Assembly (NCBI GenBank): GCA_030998225.1
Contig: JAPYXD010000275.1
Span: 1,674,001-1,738,000 of the forward strand
Direction of reading: 5' to 3'
DNA length: 64,000 nt
From: Diplolepis rosae
Lineage: Eukaryota; Arthropoda; Insecta; Hymenoptera; Diplolepididae
In this document: in pieces, positions 32,301-40,290 of the stretch
Numbering within the stretch: position 1 is the stretch's first letter
How the letters are laid out: every line of letters starts with the position of its first letter
Program-made: the position numbers and the translations under genes
The notes under the pieces: model-generated
The model's input: the letters and a program-made list of their open reading frames with translations, nothing else
Databases searched by the model: none
What the model was told of the DNA's origin: nothing

Positions 32301-34646
32301 GTACGTGATCGTGAATGCCTAGAGAGGGTAATGGTGCATTTATACCTCTGTCTGCCTGACCGGTGCGGACAGAAAATACATAAGAGTAAAGGAGACAGAC
32401 AGTGTAAAATTGGACAAAAAGAAAACGTCTGTCTTTTTTGCTCTTATGTATTTTCTGTCCGCACCAGTCAGGCAGACAGAGGTATAAATGCACCATAAAA
32501 GGAGAGCGTGGCCACCACCCGCAATTCGGCCATTTATGGTACGCAAGCTATGAATGCGCGCAAGATTTTGAAAATTATAAGCATACCAACTGAACTGTAA
32601 CTCTATTTATAAAAGTATTGGAAAGATGAAAAATTGAATATGGTGGATTTGATAACTATTGTTTTCGTTTATTAATAAATATATATTCATAATAAATAGA
32701 AAATTTCAAATATAAAAAGTTACAAATACAAAACATGATAAAAAATAATACAGCGTAAAAAAAATGGAAAATATTTCTGGAAATCGAATAAATGATACAA
32801 AGTAAAAAAAAAATTTGAGAAAAAATATATAAAACATTGAGATAAAACTTATTTCAAGCCAGAATGTATATGAAACAAAATTGATAATGATAAAAAAATT
32901 AAAGTATGTGTACGAATAGGTATACTGATTAAAAATGGTAAAAATAAATATTTAGATTTATAATTATTCCTGATTATAAGATCATGAGCTTTATTTTAGT
33001 TTCAGATTACACTGAGAAAAAGTCCTGGGCATTGTGACGTGATATATGTAGTTGAAAATGTCCTTAACTACTTTTTGTGGGTGAATTCAAGCAATGGTTG
33101 ACCCGTTAATGTAGGTACTAAAAGTGGTCGCAGTGACTAAGTAATGTAGTCACAGCGACTATGTAATGTTGTCACAGTCACTATATGTAAGTGTCAACTT
33201 TAAAGTTATGTTAAATCAAATTCCTAAAATCAAATGCATGAAATCACTACGTGGAACATTGTATTTTTCATAGCACCTCTTTTGAAAATCTGTTTGTCGG
33301 CATCTGTAGAGCGGGTTGAAACTTTAAAAGTAGTAGGATTTAAAATCACAGTTTCGAGCCGCTCGACACTTCAAATCAAATTCTCAAAAGAGTTGCTATC
33401 AGTTGCTATGAAAAATAATATGCATTACTCGAAACAATACACAGCGAATTCAACGAGTGTGAAGTTTGCTCCACTGTTTATAGCGACTACGTTATTCTAG
33501 CTATGACAACTCAATGTTTCAAGTTCACATAGCTAGGTTTAAACGTTAAGGACGATTTCAACGATGTTAACTAGTCGCCACGACCAGGTATTCAGAATAT
33601 GGCTACCATGGCTACAAATCATGTTACTGTAGCCATGGGTCAAGTAGCGACAACAAGTCTCCCTCGTTACAGTCACTTTTTTATTTCCAACTACATTATT
33701 CCTAGTCATTATGACCAGATACTATTTTTCTCTGTGTATATTTTTCAAAACCTGTTTACTGCTTTCAATATTTACCTTGAAAATGTTGAGTATCTTTAAA
33801 ACATTAAATAAAAGAATACACATTTGATAACTACGCAACTTGTAAATGCTGCTGATACAAATTTCCTAGTAAAGATTTTTTCATATGAGTTACATTTTTT
33901 CTTTACAAATAAAAAATGGTATTAAAAATAAAAACTTTTGGTTTCCAAAAAAACTATTCGAGATACGGAATGAATGTTGGTGACATAATTGTTCATCTCA
34001 AGAAGATATACAAATTTACTTCTGAGCACTTTTCGACAGGCTACGTAGTTTTCGTTTCAATTGTGAAATTCGTTATAAAAAATGAAAAATTCTGTTCTGC
34101 ACCATATCTATGCGAGATACGGCTAAAATGTTAGGAAGCAAAATTTGCGTTAAGTAAATTCAATTTCTGTTTTAATTCGAAATCGGAAACAAATTTAGTA
34201 ACTTTGGAAAAATCTAATTCACATTTACAAAAGCCTCGAAATGATGTATTGCTTTCCGTTTTAAAAACTTTTCACACCCTTTTATCATACGATTTGTGAT
34301 TTTTCAAAAAAAAATTTACCACTATGAATTTTAAAAACCTGACGTGCAAGGAGAAAACAGAGGTCGGATTTGGATTCAGCACAGAAAACTACTCTGGAAA
34401 TGATATATTTCATTCTATGAACACATAGGTCATATTTTGTTGACCAGTGTAATCAATCCGTTTCACCAACGTTATTTATCACTTCCTGAATCCCAAGAAC
34501 CATTCTCGACCGCCGATCTCAACCAATACCTTCTCAAAAACACATTCTCAAAAGAAATTCTTAAATATTTTTGAATACTCACTTTCAACTAGAGCTCTCA
34601 CCGTAGCAACAGCAACGGTGCATAACAGAACGCGTTTAAAAAACAT
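14113..34646 (-). CDS. Gene A: secreted S1-family serine protease homologue (catalytically dead), partial model
   Basis: This is a split gene read on the minus strand. Recognised coding exons are 34,583-34,646, 26,437-26,738, 26,187-26,297, 18,874-18,997 and 14,113-14,301. Codon phase matches at exons 1-2 (phase 1, Ser codon A|GT), 2-3 (phase 0) and 5-6 (phase 0). Exon 3 ends in phase 0 but exon 5 starts in phase 2, so at least one exon between 26,186 and 18,998 is missing. The product begins with a signal peptide and continues with a chymotrypsin-like fold: H-Y-C-G-A-C-H-I-S (around Cys42), V-K-S-C where AHC is expected, and G-Y-A-G-S-V-L-F-Y where GDSGGPLFY is expected. His57 and Ser195 are thus lost. 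It probably acts outside the cell as a non-proteolytic binding protein. Introns total about 20 kb, mostly transposons. Confidence 0.75.
14807..15310. repeat. Foldback-repeat fragment sharing sequence with 52,070-53,350
   Basis: A CACTGAGAAAAAAG end at 14,807 starts a segment rich in AATCAAAGAAA words. From about 14,990 (AGACCTCAGGCAAAAATAG) to 15,235 it is a diverged copy of one arm of the foldback in gene B's intron. An ORF in it is a by-product of low complexity. It lies just beyond the first half of gene A's last intron. Confidence 0.6.
15974..17020. mobile_element. Nested MITE with CACTGA ends, copy 1
   Basis: It starts TA|CACTGAAAGAAAAAGTACAG and ends near TTTTCTGTCAGTA|TA, interrupting the ACCCGG element with TA on both sides. 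Its left 650 bp are closely related to 45,223-45,830, defining a family. It contains a tRNA-like segment on the minus strand. No protein is encoded. Confidence 0.75.
16434..16505 (-). other. tRNA-like sequence inside MITE (copy 1)
   Basis: The minus strand reads GCAGCCGAGAGGCTTAGTCG, then TAGG, and 35 nt later GGGTTCGAACCCGCAGC. GCCGAG(A/T)GG plus GGTTCGAACCC correspond to the A-box region and B box of Ser/Leu-type tRNAs. No acceptor stem can close, so it is not a functional tRNA gene but may be a retained Pol III promoter. Confidence 0.55.
17858..18173. mobile_element. Short palindromic MITE
   Basis: AAGGCCATGTCTTACTTATC at the left matches inverted GATGAGTAAGACATGGCCTT at the right; arms extend over about 80 bp including TAGAGATCGG-type words. 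The centre is AT-rich. It sits in gene A's last intron. Confidence 0.8.
18187..18505. repeat. Foldback repeat with a third direct copy
   Basis: TCCAACACTTTTCGTGCTTC with GCATATAAAC appears at 18,209-18,275, inverted at 18,300-18,385, and again direct at 18,430-18,505. Units are about 85 bp. The three-unit layout suggests a partial dimer of a palindromic MITE. Confidence 0.75.
18874..18997 (-). CDS. Gene A exon 5 (penultimate recognised exon)
   Basis: Acceptor TATTTTAACAG|T and donor TAT|GTGAGTAC bound 124 nt. In phase 2-to-0 it reads D-R-K-N-I-C-N-M-L-Q, then G-Y-I-S-K-E-Y-H-I-R-V-Q-N-G and G-E-P-D-C-N-G-P-I-H-S-Y. N-x-x-C-N-x-x-L and the later Cys just before the active-site loop match the second barrel of S1 proteases. 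It joins exon 6 exactly at the substrate-pocket loop. Confidence 0.8.
19217..19520. other. Ambiguous exon-like segment between gene A exons
   Basis: The minus strand is open and includes S-V-E-D-L-P-L-Q-K-L-N-L-L-T, which resembles the L-P-x-x-L-Q-x-V-x-L strand of S1 proteases just before the Cys block that begins exon 5. However no donor in the required phase follows that point; the one nearby gives the wrong frame. On the plus strand GTACAG|GTGAGC is a strong donor. It may be part of the missing gene A exon with a frame problem, or chance. Confidence 0.25.
19825..20660 (+). pseudogene. mariner (mellifera-type) transposase, decayed and truncated
   Basis: Starting at an ATG (19,989) the plus strand shows a helix-turn-helix, then after a deletion R-F-R-H-F-K-D-G-D-L-D-V-D-D-R-P, L-D-E-D-P-C-Q-T-Q-E-E-L-A, A-I-S-K-R-L-H-A-L-G-M-I, T-G-D-E-K (first catalytic Asp retained, Trp codon replaced by a stop) and L-C-I-W-W-D-Q, ending at Y-R-T-Q-L-M-R-L-S. 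Frameshifts and stops break it, and everything after 20,645, including the other catalytic residues, is replaced by unrelated sequence with a GTGGGAGC hairpin. Inactive. Confidence 0.85.
21205..22972. repeat. Nested palindrome: outer ~330-bp arms around a ~435-bp hairpin
   Basis: Outer arms 21,205-21,535 and 22,645-22,972 are reverse complements (for example TTGGTATGAGGCAACATTG and its inverse). Inside, 21,575-21,795 and 21,800-22,020 form a near-perfect hairpin with a very short centre (around AATGTTTATATTAGGCCAAAAC). Between hairpin and right arm, 22,050-22,640 is single and includes a hammerhead-like motif. No coding content. It is in gene A's large intron. Confidence 0.85.
22545..22585 (+). 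ncRNA. Hammerhead-core-like motif (CTGATGA ... GAAA)
   Basis: CTGATGA (22,549-22,555) is followed by a 4-bp stem GACT/AGTC with loop, then GAAA (22,573-22,576). These are the invariant strands and stem II of a hammerhead ribozyme. A closing stem III and the cleavage-site strand upstream were not found, so it may be a 3' half. The context is repeat DNA, as for PLE ribozymes. Confidence 0.45.
22950..23393 (-). pseudogene. Ty3/gypsy gag (capsid) fragment
   Basis: The minus strand encodes Y-Y-D-G-R-E-K-L-I-G-R-M-D-S-Y-F, A-E-N-K-R-A-I-L-L-S-K-V, I-C-A-P-K-Q-T-K-E-V and F-R-R-G-M-P-S-K-N-E-A-I-G-Q-Y-V-A-T-L-K. The order (K-R-A-x-L-L, C-A-P, F-x-x-x-x-Q/P-x-x-E-x-I-x-x-Y-V-x-x-L) is that of the Ty3/gypsy capsid. 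The zinc knuckle is missing because the frame runs into the palindrome repeat at 22,972. Upstream 300 bp contain more gag-like but stop-broken sequence. It is a retrotransposon relic in gene A's intron. Confidence 0.8.
24079..24620 (+). pseudogene. Zinc-finger protein relic (transposon-type or host)
   Basis: The plus strand shows C-T-V-C-G-L-S-G-K-F with K-R-H-F, then after a frame change C-G-S-D-T-L-F-P-C-A-A-G-K-S-Y-L-E-R-H-A-N-M-H, which is a C2H2-like pattern. An acidic stretch and L-T-P-E-N-R-K-K-V-A-K-L-Q-F follow. Several stops and one frameshift break it. I cannot assign a family. The region beyond (24,650-25,075) is also open on the minus strand, so strand choice is uncertain. Confidence 0.4.
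24650..25075. other. Unassigned degenerate coding-like segment
   Basis: The minus strand is open for 77 codons and can be extended upstream through one stop with protein-like composition; the plus strand continues the zinc-finger relic in plausible but interrupted form. I do not recognise either product. It lies in gene A's intron and does not fit an S1 exon. Confidence 0.3.
25080..26186. other. Intronic non-coding stretch of gene A
   Basis: No exon could be supported. A candidate segment near 26,085 has a good acceptor (TTTTACAG on the minus strand) and an open frame of about 40 codons, but its phase does not fit exon 3. The rest is AT-rich. Confidence 0.4.
26187..26297 (-). CDS. Gene A exon 3
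   Basis: The 111-nt exon lies between acceptor GCTTTAG|GTGGAA and donor AAAG|GTAATC and is in phase 0 at both ends. It encodes 37 residues including E-C-D-E-I-R-V-P-Y-D-P-T-H-D-D-V-P-D-L-A-G. Only 139 bp separate it from exon 2. A weaker alternative donor 26 nt further along would give phase 2, which would fit exon 5, but no intervening exon was confirmed. Confidence 0.75.
26437..26738 (-). CDS. Gene A exon 2: N-terminal S1 barrel
   Basis: Acceptor TATGTTTTAG|GT and donor TGG|GTAAGT bound 302 nt, open throughout. It encodes a Gly-rich stretch (G-K-A-G-G-Y-G-G-S-K), then S-S-I-L-M-D-G-D-H-Y-C-G-A-C-H-I-S, the usual first-barrel segment with the Cys42 half-cystine, and F-L-V-S-V-K-S-C, where V-L-T-A-A-H-C is normal. 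Cys58 is kept, His57 is not (Lys-Ser instead of Ala-His). The rest (R-V-K-L-D-F-V-T-P) continues the barrel. Confidence 0.85.
27154..27910 (-). mobile_element. Tc1/mariner-type element with GGGTTTCCCAATA ends, truncated
   Basis: Inverted ends AAGGGTTTCCCAATA(A/G)GGGTG are flanked by TA on both sides (27,152-27,153 and 27,911-27,912). It encodes the first two thirds of a transposase on the minus strand, then jumps to the other terminus, so the C-terminal part was deleted. Located in gene A's first intron. Confidence 0.85.
27268..27798 (-). CDS. Truncated transposase with DUF4817-type helix-turn-helix and first DDE aspartate
   Basis: An uninterrupted 176-codon frame starts at an ATG. Residues 5-55 (L-E-I-V-Q-L-F-Y-Q-N, F-V-G-V-Q-R-A-Y-R) are the first helix-turn-helix. 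Residues 75-115 (N-I-A-A-V-Q-A-S-I-E-E-N, S-R-M-T-T-W-R-I-F) form the second. H-P-Y-K-M-I-L-A-Q-E-L and I-I-F-S-D-E-A-H-F carry the first catalytic Asp. The last six residues come from the terminus, so the second and third catalytic residues are absent. Family members are usually about twice as long. The open frame suggests recent insertion. Confidence 0.85.
   Translation of the reverse strand: MSSFTLPQRLEIVQLFYQNSRSFVGVQRAYRAKYGRHSAPSALSIRRIIDKLESEFTLLDTKPKNRMRTARSTQNIAAVQASIEENRELSVPRRSQELGLSRMTTWRIFRLDLGLHPYKMILAQELKPNDHRLRREFADWALESIENDPNFHQKIIFSDEAHFWLKSRGTFGRYIV
28230..30015 (+). pseudogene. Ty3/gypsy pol relic: reverse transcriptase and RNase H pieces
   Basis: On the plus strand, W-V-S-N-F-V-I-V-E-K-P-D, V-L-D-L-K-D-G-F-W-H-V, L-P-F-G-I and V-V-Y-I-D-D-I-L-I-A-A show a Ty3/gypsy reverse transcriptase with its YIDD catalytic box intact. 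After a MITE insertion, Y-L-G-H-V-F-S-E-K-G-M, F-I-P-N-L-S-E-L-T-A-P-L follow (RT connection), then V-I-T-D-H-K-S-L and I-A-D-L-L-S-R-S (RNase H). Stops at several places and a deletion between connection and RNase H make it inactive. The integrase is missing. It sits in gene A's first intron in opposite orientation to the gene. Confidence 0.85.
28822..29380. mobile_element. hAT-type MITE with 8-bp target duplication
   Basis: It begins CAGCGTTGCCA and ends TGGCAACGCTG and is flanked by TTCAGTTT on both sides (28,814-28,821 and 29,381-29,388). Ends starting with CAG and an 8-bp duplication define hAT superfamily elements. Length is 559 bp with no transposase. A 90-bp hairpin (AGGAATAGGGGAACA and its inverse) lies at 28,951-29,042. 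It was inserted into DNA already separating two blocks of the gypsy reverse transcriptase. Confidence 0.9.
30225..31771 (+). mobile_element. Tc1/mariner-type element with long terminal inverted repeats
   Basis: Ends TACAGGGTAAGGCACATAAA and inverse, flanked by TA on both sides (30,223-30,224 and 31,772-31,773). The inverted repeats extend about 250 bp, including GGAACCATGTATTG and its inverse. It carries a broken transposase on the plus strand. It lies just 3' of the gypsy pol relic and may have inserted in that element's LTR. Confidence 0.85.
30500..31450 (+). pseudogene. DUF4817-type Tc1/mariner transposase, broken
   Basis: The frame begins with E-R-N-A-Q-D-L-Y and Y-P-D-R-Q-Q-K-S-H-M-A-F-K-R-L-A-E-R-F, the helix-turn-helix. 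After a frameshift near 30,755 it continues H-Q-D-F-Y-G-N-D-F, L-F-S-D-E-A-N-F (first catalytic Asp kept), N-R-H-N-M-H-Y-W and P-R-R-M-R-T-V-P-F-Q. A second shift occurs near 31,075. Around 31,190 the protein jumps from L-L-H-V to A-W-P-P-R-S-P-D-L-T-S-P-D-Y-F-L-W-G, so the block with the second catalytic Asp is deleted. The end F-H-Q-R-I-N-K-C is preserved. Inactive. Confidence 0.9.
31775..32330. other. Non-coding intron stretch with possible LTR remnant
   Basis: No gene. Around 31,780-31,880 the sequence has AATAAATATTA and a GTCGACCTAGAAGG-like border, possibly the end of the gypsy LTR whose pol lies upstream, but a paired LTR was not identified. Confidence 0.35.
32332..32497. repeat. Near-perfect hairpin with ~54-bp arms
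   Basis: GGTGCATTTATACCTCTGTC through AATACATAAGAG is repeated inverted about 60 bp later with about one mismatch (GACCGGT versus GACCAGT). An inner AGACAG/CTGTCT pair extends the stem. It may be a short MITE or a hairpin-RNA source. In gene A's first intron. Confidence 0.9.
33010..33736. mobile_element. CACTGAGAAAAA-type MITE in gene A's first intron
   Basis: Starts CACTGAGAAAAAGT and ends ACTATTTTTCTCTGTG, with TA on both sides (33,008-33,009 and 33,737-33,738). Subterminal GTAGTCACAGCGACTAT-type words repeat. No transposase. A low-complexity ORF inside is not supported as a gene. Confidence 0.8.
34583..34646 (-). CDS. Gene A exon 1: signal peptide
   Basis: The 64-nt coding part starts at the ATG after a short leader and encodes M-F-F-K-R-V-L-L-C-T-V-A-V-A-T-V-R-A-L-V-E, a basic start, hydrophobic core and small residues typical of a secretion signal. 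It ends A|GTGAGTATT, a good donor in phase 1. Exon 2 begins AG|GT, completing a Ser codon. A longer frame upstream includes an earlier ATG at 34,730, but that ATG lies upstream of the TATA box, so 34,646 is the chosen start. Confidence 0.8.
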
Positions 34647-34667
34647 TTCACTGGATTTGAGAAATGC

Positions 34668-34712
34668 TGAACTCACATAAGTTTCATAGTTCGAGGTACG
34701 TGATTTATATAC
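34668..34712 (-). promoter_or_regulatory. Gene A core promoter (TATA box and likely start site)
   Basis: The minus strand reads AGTATATAAATCACG with the TATA box at 34,703-34,711. About 30 bp downstream lies GTGAGTTCAGCATT, compatible with an arthropod initiator, and the ATG is 25-30 bp after that. Spacing fits a TATA-driven, highly inducible or tissue-specific gene. The satellite array begins about 65 bp upstream. Confidence 0.65.
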
Positions 34713-34774
34713 TGTGCTTTCGGACCTCATTAATTCCTTTCCACGTTTGGTGAGTTTTGATGGACACGCGTATA

Positions 34775-37700
34775 TGACTAATAATGGGAATCATGAATGG
34801 ACGTGGAACTGCATATTCTTGAAGTAATTTTTTCTTACATAACTAATTTTTTATCATTTGTGTGACTCAGAATGCAAATCATAAATGGACGTGGATCTGC
34901 ATGTTCTTAAAATAATTCTCACTTTTATGTAAATACCTTCATATTATTTAAGTGACTCTCAGAATGCAAATGATGACAAGAAGTGTAACTGCATATTCTT
35001 AAAGTAATTTTAATTATGAATGGACGTGCAACTGCATATTATTGAAATAATTGTCACTTTTATGTAACCACCTTCGTATTATTTGAGTGACTCAGAATGC
35101 AAATCATGAATGGACGTGCAACTGAATATTCTTCAAGTAATATTTCTTTATGTAACCAAAGTTTCCATCATTTGTATGACTCAGAATGCAAATCATGAAT
35201 GGACGTGCAACTGCATATTCATCAATTAATTTTCACTTTTATGTTAATACCTTCGTGTTATTTGAGTGACTCAGAATGCAAATCATGAATGAACGTGCAA
35301 CTGAATATTCTTCAAGTAATATTTCTTTATGTAACCAAAGTTTCCATTATTTGTATGACTCAGAATGCAAATCATGAATGGACGTGCAACTGCATATTCT
35401 TGAAGTAATGTTTCATTGCGTAACTAACTTTTTATCATTTCTATGACTCAGAATGCAAATCATGAATGGACATGCAACTGCATATTCTTGAAATAATTGT
35501 AACTTTTATGTAACTACCTTCGTCTTATTTGAGACACTCAGAATGCAAATGATAACTGGACGCGTAACTGTATATTCTTGAAGTAATTTTAATTATGAAT
35601 GGACGTGCAAGTGCATATTATTGAAATAATTGTCACTTTTATGTAACTACCTTTCTAGTATTTGAGTGAATCAGAATGCAAATGGTGACTAGACGTGTAA
35701 TTGCATATTCTTGAAGTAATTTTAATTATGAATGGACGTGCAACTGCATATTATTGAAATAATTGTCACTTTTATGTAACTACCTTCGTATTATTTGAGT
35801 CACTCAGAATGCAAATGATGACAAGACGTGCAACTGCATATTCTTGAAATAATGTTTCCTTACGTAACTAACTTTTTATAATTTCTATGACTCAGAATGC
35901 AAATCATGAATGGAAGTGCAACTGCATATTATTGAAATAATTGTCACTTTTATGTAACTACTTTCCTATTATTTGAGTGACTCAGAAGGCAAATGGTGAC
36001 TAGACGTGTAATTGCATATTCTTGAAGTAATGTTTCATTGCGTAACTAACTTTTTATCATTTCTATGACTCAGAATGCAAATCATGAATGGACATGCAAC
36101 TGCATATTCTTTGAAATAATTGTAACTTTTATGTAACTACCTTTCTAGTATTTGAGACACTCAGAATGCAAATGATAACTGGACGCGTAACTGTATATTC
36201 TTGAAGTAATTTTAATTATGAATGGACGTGCAAGTGCATATTATTGAAATAATTGTCACTTTTATGTAACTACCTTTCTAGTATTTGAGTGAATCAGAAT
36301 GCAAATGGTGACTAGACGTGTAATTGCATATTCTTGAAGTAATTTTAATTATGAATGGACGTGCAACTGCATATTATTGAAATAATTGTCACTTTTATGT
36401 AACTACCTTCGTATTATTTGAGTCACTCAGAATGCAAATGATGACAAGACGTGTAAATGCATATTCTTGAAATAATGTTTCCTTACGTAACTAACTTTTT
36501 ATAATTTCTATGACTCAGAATGCAAATCATGAATGGACGTGCAACTGCATATTCTTTAAATAATTGTCACTTTTATGTAACTACCTTCGTATTATTTGAG
36601 TCACTCAGAATGCAAATGATAACTAGACGTGTAACTGCATATTCTTTAAGTAATGTTTCATTGCGTAACTAACTTTTTATAATTTCTATGACTCAGAATG
36701 CAAATCATGATTGGACGTGCAACTGCATATTATTGAAATAATTGTCACTTTTATGTAACTACCTTTCTAGTATTTGAGACACTCAGAATGCAAATGATAA
36801 CTGGACGCGTAACTGTATATTCTTGAAGTAATTTTAATTATGAATGGACGTGCAAGTGCATATTATTGAAATAATTGTCACTTTTATGTAACTACCTTTC
36901 TAGTATTTGAGTGAATCAGAATGCAAATGGTGACTAGACGTGTAATTGCATATTCTTGAAGTAATTTTAATTATGAATGGACGTGCAAATGCATATTATT
37001 GAAATATTTGTCACTTTTATGTAACTACCTTTCTAGTATTTGAGTGAATCAGAATGCAAATGGTGACTAGACGTGTAACTGCATATTCTTTAAGTAATGT
37101 TTCATTGAGTAACTAACTTTTTATAATTTCTATGACTCAGAATGCAAATCATGATTGGACGTGCAACTGCATATTATTGAAATAATTGTCACTTTTATGT
37201 AACTACCTTCCTATTATTTGAGTGACTCAGAAGGCAAATGGTGACTAGACGTGTAATTGCATATTTTTGAAATAATGTTTCTTCACGTAACTATCTTTTT
37301 ATTATTTCTATGACTCAAAATGCAAATCATGAATGGACGTGCAACTGCATATTCTTGAAATAATTGTCACTTTTATGTAACTACCTTTCTAGTATTTGAG
37401 TGTCTCAGAATGCAAATTATGTAACCAAAGTTTCCATCATTTGTATGACACATAATGCAAATCATGAATGGACGTACAACTGCATATTCATGAATTAATT
37501 TTCACTTTTATGTTAATACCTTCCTATTATTTGAGTGACTCAGAATGCAAATCATGAATGGACGTGCAACTGAATATTCTTCAAATAATATTTCTTTATG
37601 TAACCAAAGTTTCCATCATTTGTATGACTCAGAATGCAAATGATAAATAGACGTGTAGCCGCATGTTCTTGAAATAATTGTGCCCTTTATTTAAAAACTT

Positions 37701-40060
37701 TCGTATTATTTGAGTGACTCTCAGCATGCAAATGATGACTAGACGTGTAACTCCATATTCTTGAAGTAATTTTTATTATGAATGGACGTGCAACTGCATA
37801 CTATTGAAATAATTGTCACTTTTATGTAACTACGTTCGTATTATTTGAGTGATTCAGAATGCAAATGATAAATAGACGTGTAACTGCATATTCTTGAATT
37901 AATGTTTCATTACGTAAGAAACTTTTTATCATTTCCATGACTAACAATGCAAATCATGAATAGACGTGCATATTCTTGAAATAATTGTCACTTTTATGTA
38001 ACTACCTTTCTTGTATTTGAGTGTCTCAGAATGCAAATGGTGACTAGACGTGTAATTGCATATTTTTGAAATAATGTTTCCTTACGTAACTAACTTTTTA
38101 TTATTTCTATGACTCAGAATGGAAATCATGAATGGACGTGCAACTGCATATTCATCAATTAATTTTCACTTTTATCTTAATTCCTTCCTATTATTTGAGT
38201 GACTCAGAATGCAAATGATAACAAGACGTGTAACTGCATATTCTTGAAGTAATGTTTCCTTACGTAACTAACTTTTTATTATTTCTATGACTCAGAATGC
38301 AAATCATGAATGGACGTGCAACTGCATATTCATCAATTAATTTTCACTTTTATGTTAATACCTTCCTATTATTTGAGTGACTCAGAATGCAAATGGTGAC
38401 TATACGTGTAATTGCATATTTTTGAAATAATATTTCCCTACGTAACTAACTTTTTATTATTTCAATGACTCAGAATGCAAATCATGAATGGACGTGCAAC
38501 TGCATATTCATCAATTAATTTTCACTTTTATGTTACTACCTTCGCATTATTTGAGTGACTCAGAATGCAAATCATGAGTGGACGTGCAACTGAATATTCT
38601 TCAAGTAATATTTCTTTATGTAACCAAAGTTTCCATCGTTTGTATGACTCATAATGCAAATCATGAATGGACGTGCAACTGCATATTCATCAATTAATTT
38701 TCACTTTTATGTTAATATCTTCCTATTATTTGAGTGACTCAGAATGCAAATGATGACTAGACGTGTAGCTGCATATTCTTTAAGTAATATTTCTTTATGT
38801 AACCAAAGTTTCCATTATTTCTATGACTCAGAATGCAGATGATAAATAGACGTGTAGCTGCATATTCTTAAAATAATTGTGCCCTTTATTTAAAAACTTT
38901 CGTATTATTTGAGTGACTCTCAGCATGCAAATGATGACTAGACGTGTAACTGCATATCCTTGAAGTAATTTTAATTATGAGTGGACGTGCAACTGCATAT
39001 TATTGAAATAATTGTCACTTTTAGGAAACTACCTTCGTATTATTTGAGTGACTCAGAATGCAAATGATAAATAGACGTGTAGCTGCATATTCTTGAATTA
39101 ATGTATCATTACGTAAGAAACTTTTTATCATTTCCGTGACTAACAATGCAAATCATGAATGGACGTGTAACTGCATATTCTTGAAATAATTGTCACTTTT
39201 ATGTAACTACCTTCGTATTATTTGAGTCACTCAGAATGCAAATGATAACTAGACGTGTAACTGCATATTCTTGAAGTAATGTTTCCTTACGTAACTAACT
39301 TTTTATAATTTCTATGACTCAGAATGCAAATCATGAATGGACGTGCAACTGCATATTCTTGAAATAATTGTCACTTTTATGTAACTACCTTCGTATTATT
39401 TGAGTGACTCAGAATGCAAATCATGAATGGACGTGCAACTGAATATTCTTCAAGTAATATTTCATTATGTAACCAAAGTTTCCATCATTTGTATGACTCA
39501 TAATGCAAATCGTGAATGGACGTGTAACTGCATATTCTTGAAATAATTGTCACTATTGTGTAACTACCTTTCTATTATTTGAGTGACTCAGAATGCAAAT
39601 CATGAATGGACGTGCAACTGAATATTCTTCAAGTAATATTTCATTATGTAACCAAAGTTTCCATCATTTGTATGACTCAGAATGCAAATGATAAATAGAC
39701 GTGTAGCTGCATGTTCTTGAAATAATTGTGCCCTTTATTTAAAAACTTTCGTATTATTTGAGTGACTCTCAGCATGCAAATGATGACTAGACGTGTAATT
39801 GCATATTCTTGAAGTAATTTTAATTATGAATGGACGTGCAACTGCATACTATTGAAATAATTGTCACTTTTATGTAACTACGTTCGTATTATTTGAGTGA
39901 TTCAGAATGCAAATGATAAATAGACTAACTTTTTTTAATTTCTATGACTCAGAATGCAAATCATAAATGGACGTGCAACTGCATATTCTTGAAATAATTG
40001 TCACTTTTATGCCACTACCTCCTCATTATTTGAATGAATCAGAATGCAAATGATCTCATT
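34775..40060. repeat. ~89-bp tandem satellite, ~59 monomers with two main subtypes
   Basis: TGACTCAGAATGCAAATCAT and the following ATGGACGTGCAACTGCATAT recur about every 89-90 bp (for example starts at 35,089, 35,178, 35,268 and 35,357). Two second-half types alternate: AATTGTCACTTTTATGTAAC and AATGTTTC(A/C)TT(G/A)CGTAAC, giving a dimer near 178 bp. Some monomers are shortened, joining TAATTTTAATTATGAATGG directly. Higher-order blocks of several monomers recur (35,440-36,480 against 36,060-37,060). No coding content. It lies between genes A and B, starting close to gene A's promoter. Confidence 0.95.
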
Positions 40061-40290
40061 TTCAATTTATTGATTAATTAATTTCAGCTGATATATACGT
40101 TCATAGCTTGTGCAGAAATTTTAAAAGGGTAATCGTGAGCCCCTACCAAGTTTCCCCCATTATAAATCAGGTCCACATTAGGCAAACTTGTAAGGACCTT
40201 ACATGTTTTGTAAGGCTCGGAACAATTTGGTCCCTGTGGAGCTATCCAGCTGATTTTTGAGCAAAAAAAAAATTTCTTTAATTATTATTA
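40061..40290. other. Spacer after satellite
   Basis: A short non-repetitive stretch, AT-rich, with two CAGCTGAT words. No feature supported. Confidence 0.5.

Noticed and set aside
34750..40060. CRISPR array
   Set aside because: The whole ~89-bp unit is repeated, without short constant repeats separated by unique spacers, and the context is an insect genome.
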